Below the pieces are notes generated by a model, which worked only from the letters and a program-made list of their open reading frames with translations, did no database searches and was not told the origin of the DNA. Below are positions 37,158 through 46,168 of a DNA stretch of 64,000 nucleotides, one piece after another; the first letter of the stretch is position 1, and each line of letters opens with the position of its first letter. Source of the DNA: Aeoliella straminimaris (lineage in GTDB: Bacteria; Planctomycetota; Planctomycetia; Pirellulales; Lacipirellulaceae); contig NZ_JAMXLR010000077.1 of assembly GCF_024054565.1 (NCBI RefSeq), positions 124,001 through 188,000 of the forward strand, read 5' to 3'. The position numbers were made by a program, and so were the translations under genes.

Positions 37158-37181
37158 ATATATCGTTAGGTAGCGATATAT
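37158..37181. promoter_or_regulatory. Palindromic operator candidate
   Basis: ATATATCG and its exact complement CGATATAT are separated by 8 bases (TTAGGTAG). The site is AT-rich in a GC-rich genome and lies upstream of the DUF302-like gene. The size and spacing fit a dimeric repressor of the PadR or TetR kind, but no regulator gene is adjacent. Confidence 0.45.
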
Positions 37182-37367
37182 GGGATAGAGATTCTTGGGA
37201 TTTTCTGGGGAGTCACCGCACGCAGCGCTATGAGGCGGTTTCCCGCGGGCGCGAACGCCAGCACTGCTTCACCGCGATAGTCTCACGAAGGCCCAGAGTT
37301 CGGCAACCAGTTTGATAGCTCAACCAGTCACATGGCCTCTGCACAACATTTGGCAAGCAGCCCGCGG

Positions 37368-38651
37368 CTACGGCATCGGCCAGCCTTTGTGGATGCCTTC
37401 CTGGGCAATCGCGCGCGCTTGTTTCTCCGTGACGCCGTGCCGGCTGGCGACGACCACGTAGGAGAGGTCGGGGTCCATGTCCGTGTCCTGTGCTTTGACC
37501 AGATCCCAGAAGATTTGTTGTTTCTTCGAAGTAGATAGACTCGTTGTTTTCACACCGTAGCTGGAGCGAGTTCCTAGCGCATTGCCGGCGGTGATGTTGA
37601 GACGCTTGCCGCCGGTGGCTGCCGACATCGTCGACCATTCTCCCCAAATGGCTTTGCCCGCGGTGAAATGACCATGGTGGTCGCTGTCGGGCAGGTAGAA
37701 CAAAAACTCCACCGCGTGGGCGGAGGTGTACTGCGTGTTGCTGGCCAGGATCTCGCGGCAGATGCTGTCGATCTGGCTCTTGCTCAGCGAGCCTTGGACG
37801 CGAATTCTCAGCTGATAACGTCGCTTGCCCGGCAGGCTGAACTCCTCACGCTCCAGGACGCGATAGGTGGGAGGGCTGGAGCGACTACCAGTGCCGAAGG
37901 TCGACATGAGGGTCGTGGCACGTTGCTCGGCCGCCAACTCGGCTTCAATTTCGGCGAGGTCCTCGGCCGTCGGCTTCCAGAACACCCAACCGTTTTGCGG
38001 CTCTTCCTCTTCGGACTTGGCTACTTCCTCCGATTCGTTGTCATCGCTGCCAGTCAACTTCAGCTCGTTGTCCTCCGAAGCCGGTGTCGATTCCGGCACG
38101 ATCTGCTGGGCTATCGCCGAGGCGATCTTGTCCTGTAGTTGCTCTTTCAGCGAGGTTCGCTCGATAGCAAGTACCCACATTCCGTCCGGGCTGGTCGCGG
38201 TGATGGTCCGGTCGCTATTGGGGAATGTCCAAATCGAACGTTCTCCTTCCACCTTGTGAGGTGCACCAAATCGGTCGACGGTTTGTTGCATCAACGTGTC
38301 CACTCCACCCAGTTCTGCGATGCGATCGCCGAAGTGGCTGGTGATGATGGACATCAGTTGTTCGTCCAGGAACTGGAATCCGACGACGCTCTGCTTCGAG
38401 CCATGATCCTGAATCGCATAGTGGGCGACTCCGTGCTCTGCATTGTCTTCGGTGGCATCCACTGCACCGCGGTAAGCCTGCCTGAACTCGGAGTGGGTGA
38501 CGTCGAAGTCAACGTCCTCGTAGCCGATAGCTGCGATGGGATCGGCCGGTGGTGGCGAGGCCATACCGCTCTCTGGAGCACAGCCGGTGCTCGACGAAAG
38601 TAGCAAGAACGGCAGAGCGAGTACGATTGCCAGTGGTGTGTAGCGGCCCAT
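37368..38651 (-). CDS. Envelope protein with DUF4875-like C-terminal domain
   Basis: The N-terminus (LAIVLALPFLLLSSSTGCAP) looks like a signal peptide with a possible lipobox cysteine at residue 24, although the -3 residue is not ideal. Residues about 45-170 form a first domain. A Glu/Ser/Asp-rich linker follows. From about residue 275, YRVLEREEFSLPGKRRYQLR begins a part resembling DUF4875, running to LFYLPDSDHHGHFTAGKAIW. It has 427 residues and unknown function. Confidence 0.7.
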   Translation of the reverse strand: MGRYTPLAIVLALPFLLLSSSTGCAPESGMASPPPADPIAAIGYEDVDFDVTHSEFRQAYRGAVDATEDNAEHGVAHYAIQDHGSKQSVVGFQFLDEQLMSIITSHFGDRIAELGGVDTLMQQTVDRFGAPHKVEGERSIWTFPNSDRTITATSPDGMWVLAIERTSLKEQLQDKIASAIAQQIVPESTPASEDNELKLTGSDDNESEEVAKSEEEEPQNGWVFWKPTAEDLAEIEAELAAEQRATTLMSTFGTGSRSSPPTYRVLEREEFSLPGKRRYQLRIRVQGSLSKSQIDSICREILASNTQYTSAHAVEFLFYLPDSDHHGHFTAGKAIWGEWSTMSAATGGKRLNITAGNALGTRSSYGVKTTSLSTSKKQQIFWDLVKAQDTDMDPDLSYVVVASRHGVTEKQARAIAQEGIHKGWPMP

Positions 38652-38927
38652 GTTTTCCCCTGAAATCGGCTGCTGTGATGATATGCGGCCGCCAGCTCGT
38701 GGCGGCGCAGGTTTTCACAAACATAACCCACAGCCGAGCAGTTGCAGGTCGACGCTATTGGTAGCGGAAGAAGAGTCGGGTTATGCGGATCGTAGGTTGC
38801 GAGAAGGCAACATGCGTGGATGTGCGGCTTGCTAGATCAGTCGCAGCATGGGGCACCAGGCGACGGCGCCGCCGTCCCATTCTTGTCGCCAAGAGGAATG
38901 ACGAGACACCCAGCGCCCGGCCGCTGC

Positions 38928-40742
38928 TCACGTTCGCCGTAGAGCCAACACGCCGAGTAGACCGATGGCCACCAACGCGAAACCAGTCGGTTCGGGCACC
39001 GTCGCCGGCACCGCCCATGGCGGGCCAACACGAGAGCCGAAGTTGTTCTTCCACACGGTGTAGTCGCCGGCGTCGACTCCACCGGTGCCGTTGCCTGCGC
39101 TGTTGATGGCCAGCTCGCTTGCCGCGCCCAGGTTGTTGCGCCACACGGTGTAGTCGGCCAGGTTCACTTGGCCGTCGTCATTGAAATCGCCGGGCAGTCC
39201 GCCCGCCGACAGCAGCGTGACTTCTCCCGTGGTATAGAGCTGTGAAGTATCCCAGGTGGTGTTGGGCTCCATTGCAATCTGGTCGAATGCACCGGTGGGC
39301 GAAACGCCGGCCCAGTCGAACAGCTGGAACGTGGTGCCTGCGAGCGATTCGGTGTCGACTTCGTCGTCCAGCAACAACTCGAGCGTTCCCCCCAGGGAGA
39401 CCGGCACGCCTGCATCGAACGACAGCGTCGAGCCCCATTGGTCGTCTTCGAACACGGTGCGGAGTGTGCCGAGCGGGTCGATCGACATTCCATCTTCCAC
39501 GACGATCGCAATCGGCGTTTCGTGGTGGTAGTCCCATAACCGCATGGTCTCGCCCGCGGCAATGTCGAGTCCCGCGACGTGGCCATCGAGGCGGATGAGG
39601 TTTTGCGTGGTGGACGAGGCCGTATTGAGGAACCTGGCCCCACGGGCGTCGGCGCCATTCAAGTTGGTGCCCGTCAGCGTGGCATCCTGGAACGAGACGT
39701 TGGTCAGATTGCTGCCAGAGAAGTTGGCGTTAGTTAGCGTAGCGTCGTAGAACACCGCGTCGGTAAAGTCTTGCGCAGAAAGATCCCACCCGGATAGGTC
39801 ATCTTGGCCCAGTCGGACTCCGCTGAGGTCGCCCTGCTGGTAGCTGGCGGTCGAGTAAAGCTGCGAGGCGGTGATGCCATTGCCGGCATTCGAGTAGAGA
39901 CTCGCACCCCGAATGATGGCACCAGTCAGGTTGGCACCCGTTAGCGTGGCGCTAGTGAGGTTCGCCCCGCTCAAGTCTTGGCCGGAGAGATCCCAGTCGG
40001 ACAGATCCTCGTAGGTAAAGTTGATTTCGGTGAGGTCCCGCGCCTGGTAACTGGCAGTGGAGTAGAGTTGCGCCGCGCTGAGGCCCGGTTGGGTCTCCGA
40101 GGCGAAGTTCACGCCCCGAACGATGGCGCCAGTCAGGTTGGCGCCGGTGAGCGTGGAGCGATAGAAGTGCGCGTCGGTGAGGTCCTGCCCGGAGAAGTCC
40201 CACCCCGACAGGTTGTTGTAGCTGAGTTCAATACTGGTGAGGTCGCCTGCCTGGTAACTGGTGGTGGAGTAGAGCTGTGCCGAGACGAAACCGTTTTGAG
40301 TGACCGCGTGCAGACGCGCGCCGGCAACCACCGCGCCCGTCATCGTCGCGCCCGCGAGCTTGGCACTGACAAAGTTCGCGTCTTCGAGTTGGGCTCCCGT
40401 CAGGTCGGCATCCTCCAACGTGGCGAAACCAAAGTTGGCGCCGTTCAGATTGGCGCCGATCAGATACGCCTTGGTAAGGTTGTCGTTGGCCGCATTCAGG
40501 CCAGGACCCGCCGATAGCCCCGCGCCGTCGGGGCAAAGGACGTTCGATGGCTGCTTTCCTTGGGAAGGGTCCAGTGGATCGACCCACTCCCACTGGTAGA
40601 TGTCACCTCGCACCAGGGATGTCGTGCAAGTGACGATGATGAGCGTGGAAAACGTGCGGACCAGCAGTTGGTAATGGATGGCCCGAAGATGCTTCACGAA
40701 AAGACGCTGGAACACATGGACCTCGCGTATTCTGGGGAGCAA
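38928..40742 (-). CDS. Pentapeptide-repeat protein with dockerin-like and PEP-CTERM tail (short paralogue)
   Basis: Most of the protein is pentapeptide repeat (A/C-N/D-L-x-x), such as LTGANLTGAIIRGASL, which folds into a right-handed beta helix. Three copies of a spacer with LYST(A/T)SYQ punctuate it, making super-repeats of about 65 residues. Near the end GDFNDDGQVNLADYTVWRNN and GGVDAGDYTVWKNNFGS form a dockerin-like calcium-binding pair. VPEP plus a hydrophobic stretch and LRRT end the protein as a PEP-CTERM signal. Its first 95 residues are nearly identical to the long paralogue upstream. Confidence 0.9.
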   Translation of the reverse strand: MLPRIREVHVFQRLFVKHLRAIHYQLLVRTFSTLIIVTCTTSLVRGDIYQWEWVDPLDPSQGKQPSNVLCPDGAGLSAGPGLNAANDNLTKAYLIGANLNGANFGFATLEDADLTGAQLEDANFVSAKLAGATMTGAVVAGARLHAVTQNGFVSAQLYSTTSYQAGDLTSIELSYNNLSGWDFSGQDLTDAHFYRSTLTGANLTGAIVRGVNFASETQPGLSAAQLYSTASYQARDLTEINFTYEDLSDWDLSGQDLSGANLTSATLTGANLTGAIIRGASLYSNAGNGITASQLYSTASYQQGDLSGVRLGQDDLSGWDLSAQDFTDAVFYDATLTNANFSGSNLTNVSFQDATLTGTNLNGADARGARFLNTASSTTQNLIRLDGHVAGLDIAAGETMRLWDYHHETPIAIVVEDGMSIDPLGTLRTVFEDDQWGSTLSFDAGVPVSLGGTLELLLDDEVDTESLAGTTFQLFDWAGVSPTGAFDQIAMEPNTTWDTSQLYTTGEVTLLSAGGLPGDFNDDGQVNLADYTVWRNNLGAASELAINSAGNGTGGVDAGDYTVWKNNFGSRVGPPWAVPATVPEPTGFALVAIGLLGVLALRRT

Positions 40743-40995
40743 AGACTAGGGTGCCGACACTTCAAACCGATATGCGGAGGTGCAGAAACACCCGCCCAGT
40801 ATAGCCGTTCTCGCTTGGCCAGTGAAGGAATTCGGTGTCGCACGCGAAAAGCATGACGTGCAGGGCAGGTATCGAGTCCCGATGCCGGCGCTTCGCGGGT
40901 TTTTGCTGCTTTCCCTCGTTCGTGATAGCAATCTTACACCGAGTGCGGGAAAATACCGGGGGACGAATCGGGGGAGCTGCGCGGCGTCCGAGCGC
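40743..40995. repeat. Duplicated upstream region, copy 1
   Basis: About 250 bp before the short pentapeptide gene match 44220-44470 closely, starting GACTAGGGTGCCGACACTTC and including GCAGAAACACCCGCCCAGTA. Both copies probably carry the promoter. Identity falls off toward the far end. Confidence 0.8.
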
Positions 40996-41045
40996 TTGTG
41001 AGGAGGGCTGCGGGATGAGGGTGCGGGCTTAGCGCGGCGGTTGGC

Positions 41046-44000
41046 TCACGCTCGTCGAAGAGTCAACACGCAGATCAAGCCGAGTGCCAGCATTCCGCAC
41101 GACATCGGCTCGGGCACGGCTGCTGGCGAGGATAGGGGGCCACCGGTGGAACCAAAGTTGCTCTTCCACACCGCGTAGTCGCTGGCATTAACGCCAGGCT
41201 GCCCATCGCCGGCGTTGTTGATGGCCGAGTCACTCGCCGCGCCCAGGTTGTTGCGCCACACAGTGTAGTCGGCCAAGTTCACGATGCCGTCGCCGTTGAA
41301 GTCGCCTGCGAGCACCGCAGCCGACAGCAGCGTGACTTCGCCAGTGGTGTAAAGCTGCGAGGTATCCCAGGTGGTGTCGGGTTCAAACACAAACTGGTCG
41401 AACGCGCCGGTTGGCGACACGCCGGACCAGTCGAACAGCTCGAACGTGGTGCCGACAAGCGTTCCGTGGGCCACGTCGTCGCCCAACAGCAACTCGAGCG
41501 TTCCGCCTAAGGAGACCGGCACGCCTGAATCGAACGAGAGCGTCGAGCCCCATTGGTCGTCCTCCAGCACGACGCGCAGCGTGCCGAGCGCGTCGATCGA
41601 CATTCCTTGCTCAACAACGATCGCAATCGGCGTCTCGAGGTTGTAGTCCCATAGCCTCATTGTTTCGGCCGCAGAGATGTCGAGTCCCTCCACGTGGCCA
41701 TCGGGGTGGATGAGGTTTTGACTGGCGGAAAAGCTCGTCTGAAGCAATTGTGAGCCCCGGGTGTCGGCACCAGTCAAGTTGCAGTCGATCGGCGTGTTGT
41801 TGTAGAAGTACGCACCGGTCAGGTTCGCGCCAGACAGATCGGTACCGTGAATATAGCTCGCCCGGAGGTTGGCTTCGCTAAGATTTTGGTTGGAGAGGTT
41901 CCACCCGGTGAGGTCGTTATAGCTAAGATCGACTGTTGCGAGGTCGTCCGATTGGTAGCTCGCCGTCGAGTAGAGCTGAACGGCCGTGAAGCCGGCGTCG
42001 GTTGTCGATCTTAAATTTGCGCCGCGAATCACTGCGCCAGTGAGGTCGGCGCCTGTCAGAATCGTGTCTCGGAGGTTTGCGCCGGTGAGATTCTGTCCGG
42101 AGAGGTCCCATCTGGCGAGGTTGTTGTAGCTAAGGTCGATTCCGGCAAGGTTACCCACCTGGTGGCTGGCGGTTGAGTAGAGCTGCTGTGCGGTGAAGCC
42201 GTAGGAGGTGCTCTCTTTAAAGAATGCACCGTGAATCACAGCACCAGTAAAGTTAGCGCCGGCGAGCGTAGCGTGTTCGAAGTTTGCGTCGGCGAGATCT
42301 TGAGCCGAGAAGTCCCATTCGGTGAGATCGTTATCGCCAAGGAAGATTCCAGTGAGGTTTCCCTGCTGGTAGCTGGCGGTCGAGTAGAGTTGCGCGGCGG
42401 TGAACCCGAAGTCGGTCGTTGAAAGAAACCGCGTGCCCTCAATAACGGCTCCAGTTAGGTTGGTGCCTGTCAGTGTGGCACTCGAGAAGTTTGCGTCGGT
42501 GAGATCTTGTGAGGTAAAGTCCCACCCGTTCAGCTCCATGTAGCTAAGGTCGATTCCGGCGAGATCCCTTGTTTGGTAGCTGGCAGTTGAGTAGAGCTGA
42601 ACTGCGGCCAAGACGGCAGGAGACATACCTCCAAAGGTGGCGCCCTTAACAACCGCATCAGACAGGTCGGCACCCGTTAGCGTGGCGCGGGAGAAAACGG
42701 CATCGGTAAGGTTGATCTCGGAGAAGTCCCACCCGGAGAGGTTGTTGGAGCCCAGCTTGATTCCGGCGAGATTATGCTGCTGGTAACTTGCGGTCGAATA
42801 GAGCTGCGCCGCGGTGAAGCCGGAGTGGGTCGTGAAGTTAAAGCTCGTGCCTTGAACGGTTGCCCCAGACAGGTTGGCGTCGATCAGTGTGGCGTCGGTG
42901 AAGCTCGCCCCCGTGAGGTTTTGATTGGTGAAGTCCCACCCTGAGAGGTCGTTGGAGCCAAGCCTTACATAAGTGAGATCGCCTGTCTGGTAGCTGGCGG
43001 TCGAGTAGAGCTGTTCTGCAGTGAAGCCGAAGTCGGTTGAGCGGGAGAGGTGAGTTTCCTGGATGATCGCGCCGGTCAGGTTGGCGCCCGAGAGTGTGGA
43101 GCCATAGAAGTTCGTATCGGTGAGGTTTCTCCCAGCGAAGTCCCACCCGGAAAGGTCATTGTACCTCATGTCGATTCCGACGAGATCGCCCGCCTGATAG
43201 CTGGCGGTCGAGTAGAGTTGCGCTGCGGTGAAGCCGGAGTCGGTGGTCGAGTCAAGTTTCGTATGTCGAAGAATGGCATCCGTGAAGTTCACGCCTGAAA
43301 GCGTGGTGTCATCCAAGTTGGTGCGGGTCAGGTCGGCGCCGGACAGGTTGGCGCCTGTGAGTATGGCATCAGCGACCCATGCGCCGAACAGGGTGACCCC
43401 AGACAGGTTGGCGTTGGTCAAGTTGGTGTTGTTGAATGACACCTGCGTGAGATCGGCGCCAGAAAAGTCGGCGCCCGCTACCGTGGCGTAGGAGAAGAAG
43501 GCGCAGGTCAGGTTCTGTGTGGAGAAATCCCAGCCAGACAGGTCGTTGAAACTAAGGCTGATGCGAGCGAGCTTGCCTGTCTGGTAGCTGGCGGTCGAGT
43601 AGAGTTGCTCTGCGGTGAAGCCGGAATAAGTTGTCTCTCTGAAGGAGGCGTCCTGAATCACCGCACCAGCAAAGTTGGTGCCGGTGAGGGTCGCGTATTC
43701 GAAGTTGGCGCCGGTGAGATCTTGTGAGGAGAAGTCCCACCCGGTGAGATCGTTGCTGTCCAAGTGGATGCGGGCGAGGTTGCCCGCTTGGTAGCTGGCA
43801 GTGGAGTAGAGTTGTGTCGCGGTGAAGCCGGAGTCGGTCGTGGAGTAGAATTGCGCGCCCCCGACCACGGCACCAGTCAGGTCGGCGTCTTTCAGCGTCG
43901 TGGCACTTAACCTCGCGTTCGTTAGATCAGCGCCGATCAGATACGCCTTGGTAAGGTTGTCGTTGGCCGCGTTCAGGCCAGGACCCGCCGATAGCCCCGC

Positions 44001-44219
44001 ACCGTCGGGGCAAAGGACATTCGATGGCTGCTTTCCTTGTGAAGGGTCCAGTGGATCGACCCACTCCCACTGGTAGATGTCACCTCGCACCAGGGATGTC
44101 GTGCAAGTGACGATGACGAGCATGAAAAACGTGCGGACCAGCAGTTGGTAATGGATGGCCCGAAGATGCTTCACGAAAAGACGCTGGAACACATGGACCT
44201 CGCGTATTCTGGGGAGCAA
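41046..44219 (-). CDS. Pentapeptide-repeat protein with dockerin-like and PEP-CTERM tail (long paralogue)
   Basis: This 1057-residue paralogue has nine LYSTASYQ-type spacers, each followed by a line like DLSGWDFSSQNLT and then pentapeptides. The whole forms a very long beta-helix candidate. It ends like its neighbour: GDFNGDGIVNLADYTVWRNN, GVNASDYAVWKSNFGS, VPEP, hydrophobic segment, LRRA. A signal sequence lies after a longer basic N-terminus (MLVIVTCTTSLVRGD). The extra repeats make it about 450 residues longer than its neighbour, so repeat number changed by slippage or recombination. It is probably surface-displayed; the binding partner is unknown. Confidence 0.9.
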   Translation of the reverse strand: MLPRIREVHVFQRLFVKHLRAIHYQLLVRTFFMLVIVTCTTSLVRGDIYQWEWVDPLDPSQGKQPSNVLCPDGAGLSAGPGLNAANDNLTKAYLIGADLTNARLSATTLKDADLTGAVVGGAQFYSTTDSGFTATQLYSTASYQAGNLARIHLDSNDLTGWDFSSQDLTGANFEYATLTGTNFAGAVIQDASFRETTYSGFTAEQLYSTASYQTGKLARISLSFNDLSGWDFSTQNLTCAFFSYATVAGADFSGADLTQVSFNNTNLTNANLSGVTLFGAWVADAILTGANLSGADLTRTNLDDTTLSGVNFTDAILRHTKLDSTTDSGFTAAQLYSTASYQAGDLVGIDMRYNDLSGWDFAGRNLTDTNFYGSTLSGANLTGAIIQETHLSRSTDFGFTAEQLYSTASYQTGDLTYVRLGSNDLSGWDFTNQNLTGASFTDATLIDANLSGATVQGTSFNFTTHSGFTAAQLYSTASYQQHNLAGIKLGSNNLSGWDFSEINLTDAVFSRATLTGADLSDAVVKGATFGGMSPAVLAAVQLYSTASYQTRDLAGIDLSYMELNGWDFTSQDLTDANFSSATLTGTNLTGAVIEGTRFLSTTDFGFTAAQLYSTASYQQGNLTGIFLGDNDLTEWDFSAQDLADANFEHATLAGANFTGAVIHGAFFKESTSYGFTAQQLYSTASHQVGNLAGIDLSYNNLARWDLSGQNLTGANLRDTILTGADLTGAVIRGANLRSTTDAGFTAVQLYSTASYQSDDLATVDLSYNDLTGWNLSNQNLSEANLRASYIHGTDLSGANLTGAYFYNNTPIDCNLTGADTRGSQLLQTSFSASQNLIHPDGHVEGLDISAAETMRLWDYNLETPIAIVVEQGMSIDALGTLRVVLEDDQWGSTLSFDSGVPVSLGGTLELLLGDDVAHGTLVGTTFELFDWSGVSPTGAFDQFVFEPDTTWDTSQLYTTGEVTLLSAAVLAGDFNGDGIVNLADYTVWRNNLGAASDSAINNAGDGQPGVNASDYAVWKSNFGSTGGPLSSPAAVPEPMSCGMLALGLICVLTLRRA

Positions 44220-44470
44220 AGACTAGGGTGCCGACACTTCAAACCGATATGCGGAGGTGCAGAAACACCCGCCCAGTATAGCCGTTCTCGCTTGGCCAGT
44301 GAAGGAATTCGGAGTCGCAGGCGAAAAGCATGACGTGCAGGGCAGGTATGGAGTCCCTACGCCGGCACTTCGCGTTTTTTGCTGCTTTCCCCCGTTCGTT
44401 GTAGCAATCTTACACAACCTGCGGGAAAATATGGGGTGAGGCATTGTGAACCCGCGCGGCGTCCGAACTC
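44220..44470. repeat. Duplicated upstream region, copy 2
   Basis: This is the direct counterpart of 40743-40995, upstream of the long paralogue. It is followed by copy B of the dispersed repeat, which the first copy lacks, so that element lies outside the duplicated unit. Confidence 0.8.
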
Positions 44471-44528
44471 TTGCGAGTCCGGCTACGGAGGAGGTGTGCG
44501 CTCGTTCGGCAGAGCCAGCGGCCACGAT

Positions 44529-44709
44529 GGGAGTTTTGGTCCAACCGACTATTGGGCCAACTCGGCGAACATGCGGGGAACAACGCGGAGGGTTTTGGGC
44601 CCATGCTGTTGAGACGGACTCAGTAAAACACGAGGTTTTCGAAAGCCAGTGGGGACAAAACGGTGGGAGTTTTGGGCCCATGAATGTACTTGGCCCAGAG
44701 TTGTACCAA
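44529..44709. repeat. Dispersed intergenic repeat, copy B (GGGCCCAAAACTCC family)
   Basis: This copy is in the opposite orientation to copy A at 1529-1723. It keeps AGTTTTGG, CATGCGGGGAACAACGCG, GGTTTTGGGCCCATG, TAAAACACGAGGTTTTCGAA and AGTTTTGGGCCCATGAATGT in the same order. No real gene is seen between 44471 and 44847. Confidence 0.7.
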
Positions 44710-44847
44710 AAAGCGTTGCTGCAACCTGAACCGCTGAACCTTGGTGCGCTAGCTTGGTCGGGTTCAGCCCGGAGTGTGGTCGATGGGTGGCTGGGGGCTC
44801 GCGGAGCTCGACCCCAGCCACCTTCCCAGGATGAAATTGCGAGTGAC

Positions 44848-44882
44848 AAAAAAACTCCCCCGAGCGCGAACGTTCGGGGGAG
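44848..44882 (-). terminator. Intrinsic terminator after the NagD-type gene
   Basis: CTCCCCCGAGCG and CGTTCGGGGGAG form a 12-bp stem with one G-T-type mismatch and a CGAA loop. AAAAAAA precedes it on the plus strand, giving a T-tract after the stem on the minus strand. The phosphatase gene ends about 50 bp upstream in that direction. Confidence 0.75.
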
Positions 44883-44935
44883 CGGAGGAGTTTTATGTTG
44901 TGGTTGCAGCCTCGGGTTCTGTCCGGCCCGAAATG

Positions 44936-45787
44936 TTAACCGGCGTGGGCTTTCGACCAGGCGTCGATGTCGTGCGGGGTGTCATCCTCGCGGTTGTAGG
45001 TGGGCAGCACCTGGTGGATCAGCACCGAGGTGTCGCACAGGTCGGCCACCGAGTCGACGATCAAATCAGGCTGGTAGGCGTAGTTGGCCAGGTCCTCGCG
45101 CTTAGTGCCACCGGACAGCACGAGCACCGTGCGGTAACCCATTTGGACGCCACCCAGGATGTCGGTCTCCATGGTGTCGCCCACCATGATGGTCTCGCTG
45201 GTGGCCATGCCGAGTTCCTTGCGCGCTTGCCGCATCATGACGGGGCTCGGCTTGCCAACGCTGAAGGCTTTAACGCCGGTGGCCTCTTCGATGAGGCTGA
45301 CGATTGCGCCGCAGCCGGGGCGAGTGCCGTTCTTGGTGGGGCAGTTGGGATCGAGGTTCGTGGCGATCAGCTTCGCGCCGTCGAGCACCATCTGCACGGC
45401 CGTTTCCAGCATTTCGAACGACAGCGTGCGACCTTCGCCCACCACGACGTAGTCGGGCGACTTGTCGACCACGGCGTAGCCGTTCTTATGCAGGGCGGTC
45501 TGCAGACCACCCTCGCCAATTACGTACGCGGTGCCACCTGGCTGCTGCCGGGCCAGGTACCGCGCAGTGGCCATCGCGCACGTAAAGATGTGTTTTTCAG
45601 TAACCGGGATGCCCATTCGCTCGAGCTTGGTGGCAACGTCGCGACGGGTCCGCTGGCTGTTATTGGTCAGAAACATAAACGGGATATCGGACCGCTGCAG
45701 CGTGTCGATGAATTCCCGGGCGCCGGGAATCAGCTCGCTGGAGCGATAGATCACGCCATCCATGTCAATCAGAAAACCTTTTTGCAT
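44936..45787 (-). CDS. HAD-IIA family phosphatase, NagD-like
   Basis: The start at 45787 gives MQKGFLIDMDGVIYRSSELI, where Asp8 and Asp10 are the HAD nucleophile and general acid. FLTNNSQRTRRDV is motif II, GKPSPVMMRQARKELG the C2-type cap and lysine region, and MVGDTMETDILGGVQMGYRT motif III/IV. The 283-residue length fits NagD/4-nitrophenylphosphatase proteins, which remove phosphate from sugar phosphates or nucleotides. It is cytoplasmic. The acidic C-terminal tail (NREDDTPHDIDAWSKAHAG) is an extension. A poly-G tract (about 9 G) lies just before the start on the plus strand. Confidence 0.92.
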   Translation of the reverse strand: MQKGFLIDMDGVIYRSSELIPGAREFIDTLQRSDIPFMFLTNNSQRTRRDVATKLERMGIPVTEKHIFTCAMATARYLARQQPGGTAYVIGEGGLQTALHKNGYAVVDKSPDYVVVGEGRTLSFEMLETAVQMVLDGAKLIATNLDPNCPTKNGTRPGCGAIVSLIEEATGVKAFSVGKPSPVMMRQARKELGMATSETIMVGDTMETDILGGVQMGYRTVLVLSGGTKREDLANYAYQPDLIVDSVADLCDTSVLIHQVLPTYNREDDTPHDIDAWSKAHAG

Positions 45788-46168
45788 CGTCTCTTTTCGC
45801 GGGGGGGGAGGTAGGTGGGATAGGGAGGCAGGAGCCTCGACGGCGACTTGGTGGACGTCGGCGAGGCCGGGTTGAGGAAGGAAGCCGAACGGTTTGCAAC
45901 CGTCGTGCCAATGAATGCGGATTCGCACCTATCCACACGCGAAGTGCCGTTTTCCCGAGAAGTTCTTCCAGAATTGCTACGCTTCCGCGCCTTAACAATG
46001 AAGAACCGATGAACTGCATTGACCTGGGACACGCGACGGTGCCCAATAAATGAGCAAGCGAGAAGCTAGCACCAGTCGTAAGTTGTCATTGCCATTCACG
46101 CGAACTTAATATGAGCTTCAAGACGCTTCCCACAGGGGAAGTCCAACCACCGTGCCAGCGGAGTTAGC
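45788..46168. other. Divergent intergenic region, no gene recognised
   Basis: It separates the minus-strand phosphatase from the plus-strand sulfatase, so promoters in both directions are expected here. The only distinctive part is a poly-G run near 45801-45809. No coding frame is convincing. Confidence 0.5.

Noticed and set aside
37228..37647. 139-residue minus-strand frame
   Set aside because: It overlaps the end of the DUF4875-like gene in another frame and shows no domain or start signal.
41100..44100. Regularly spaced DNA repeats that might be a CRISPR or tandem array
   Set aside because: They are the codons of pentapeptide super-repeats in one long frame; spacers are not unique and units are degenerate.
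44446..45105. 219-residue plus-strand frame
   Set aside because: It runs through the dispersed repeat and the end of the phosphatase gene and has no protein-like character.
45798..45810. Poly-G tract as a phase-variation switch
   Set aside because: It lies outside any coding frame and upstream of a housekeeping-type phosphatase; nothing else supports switching.
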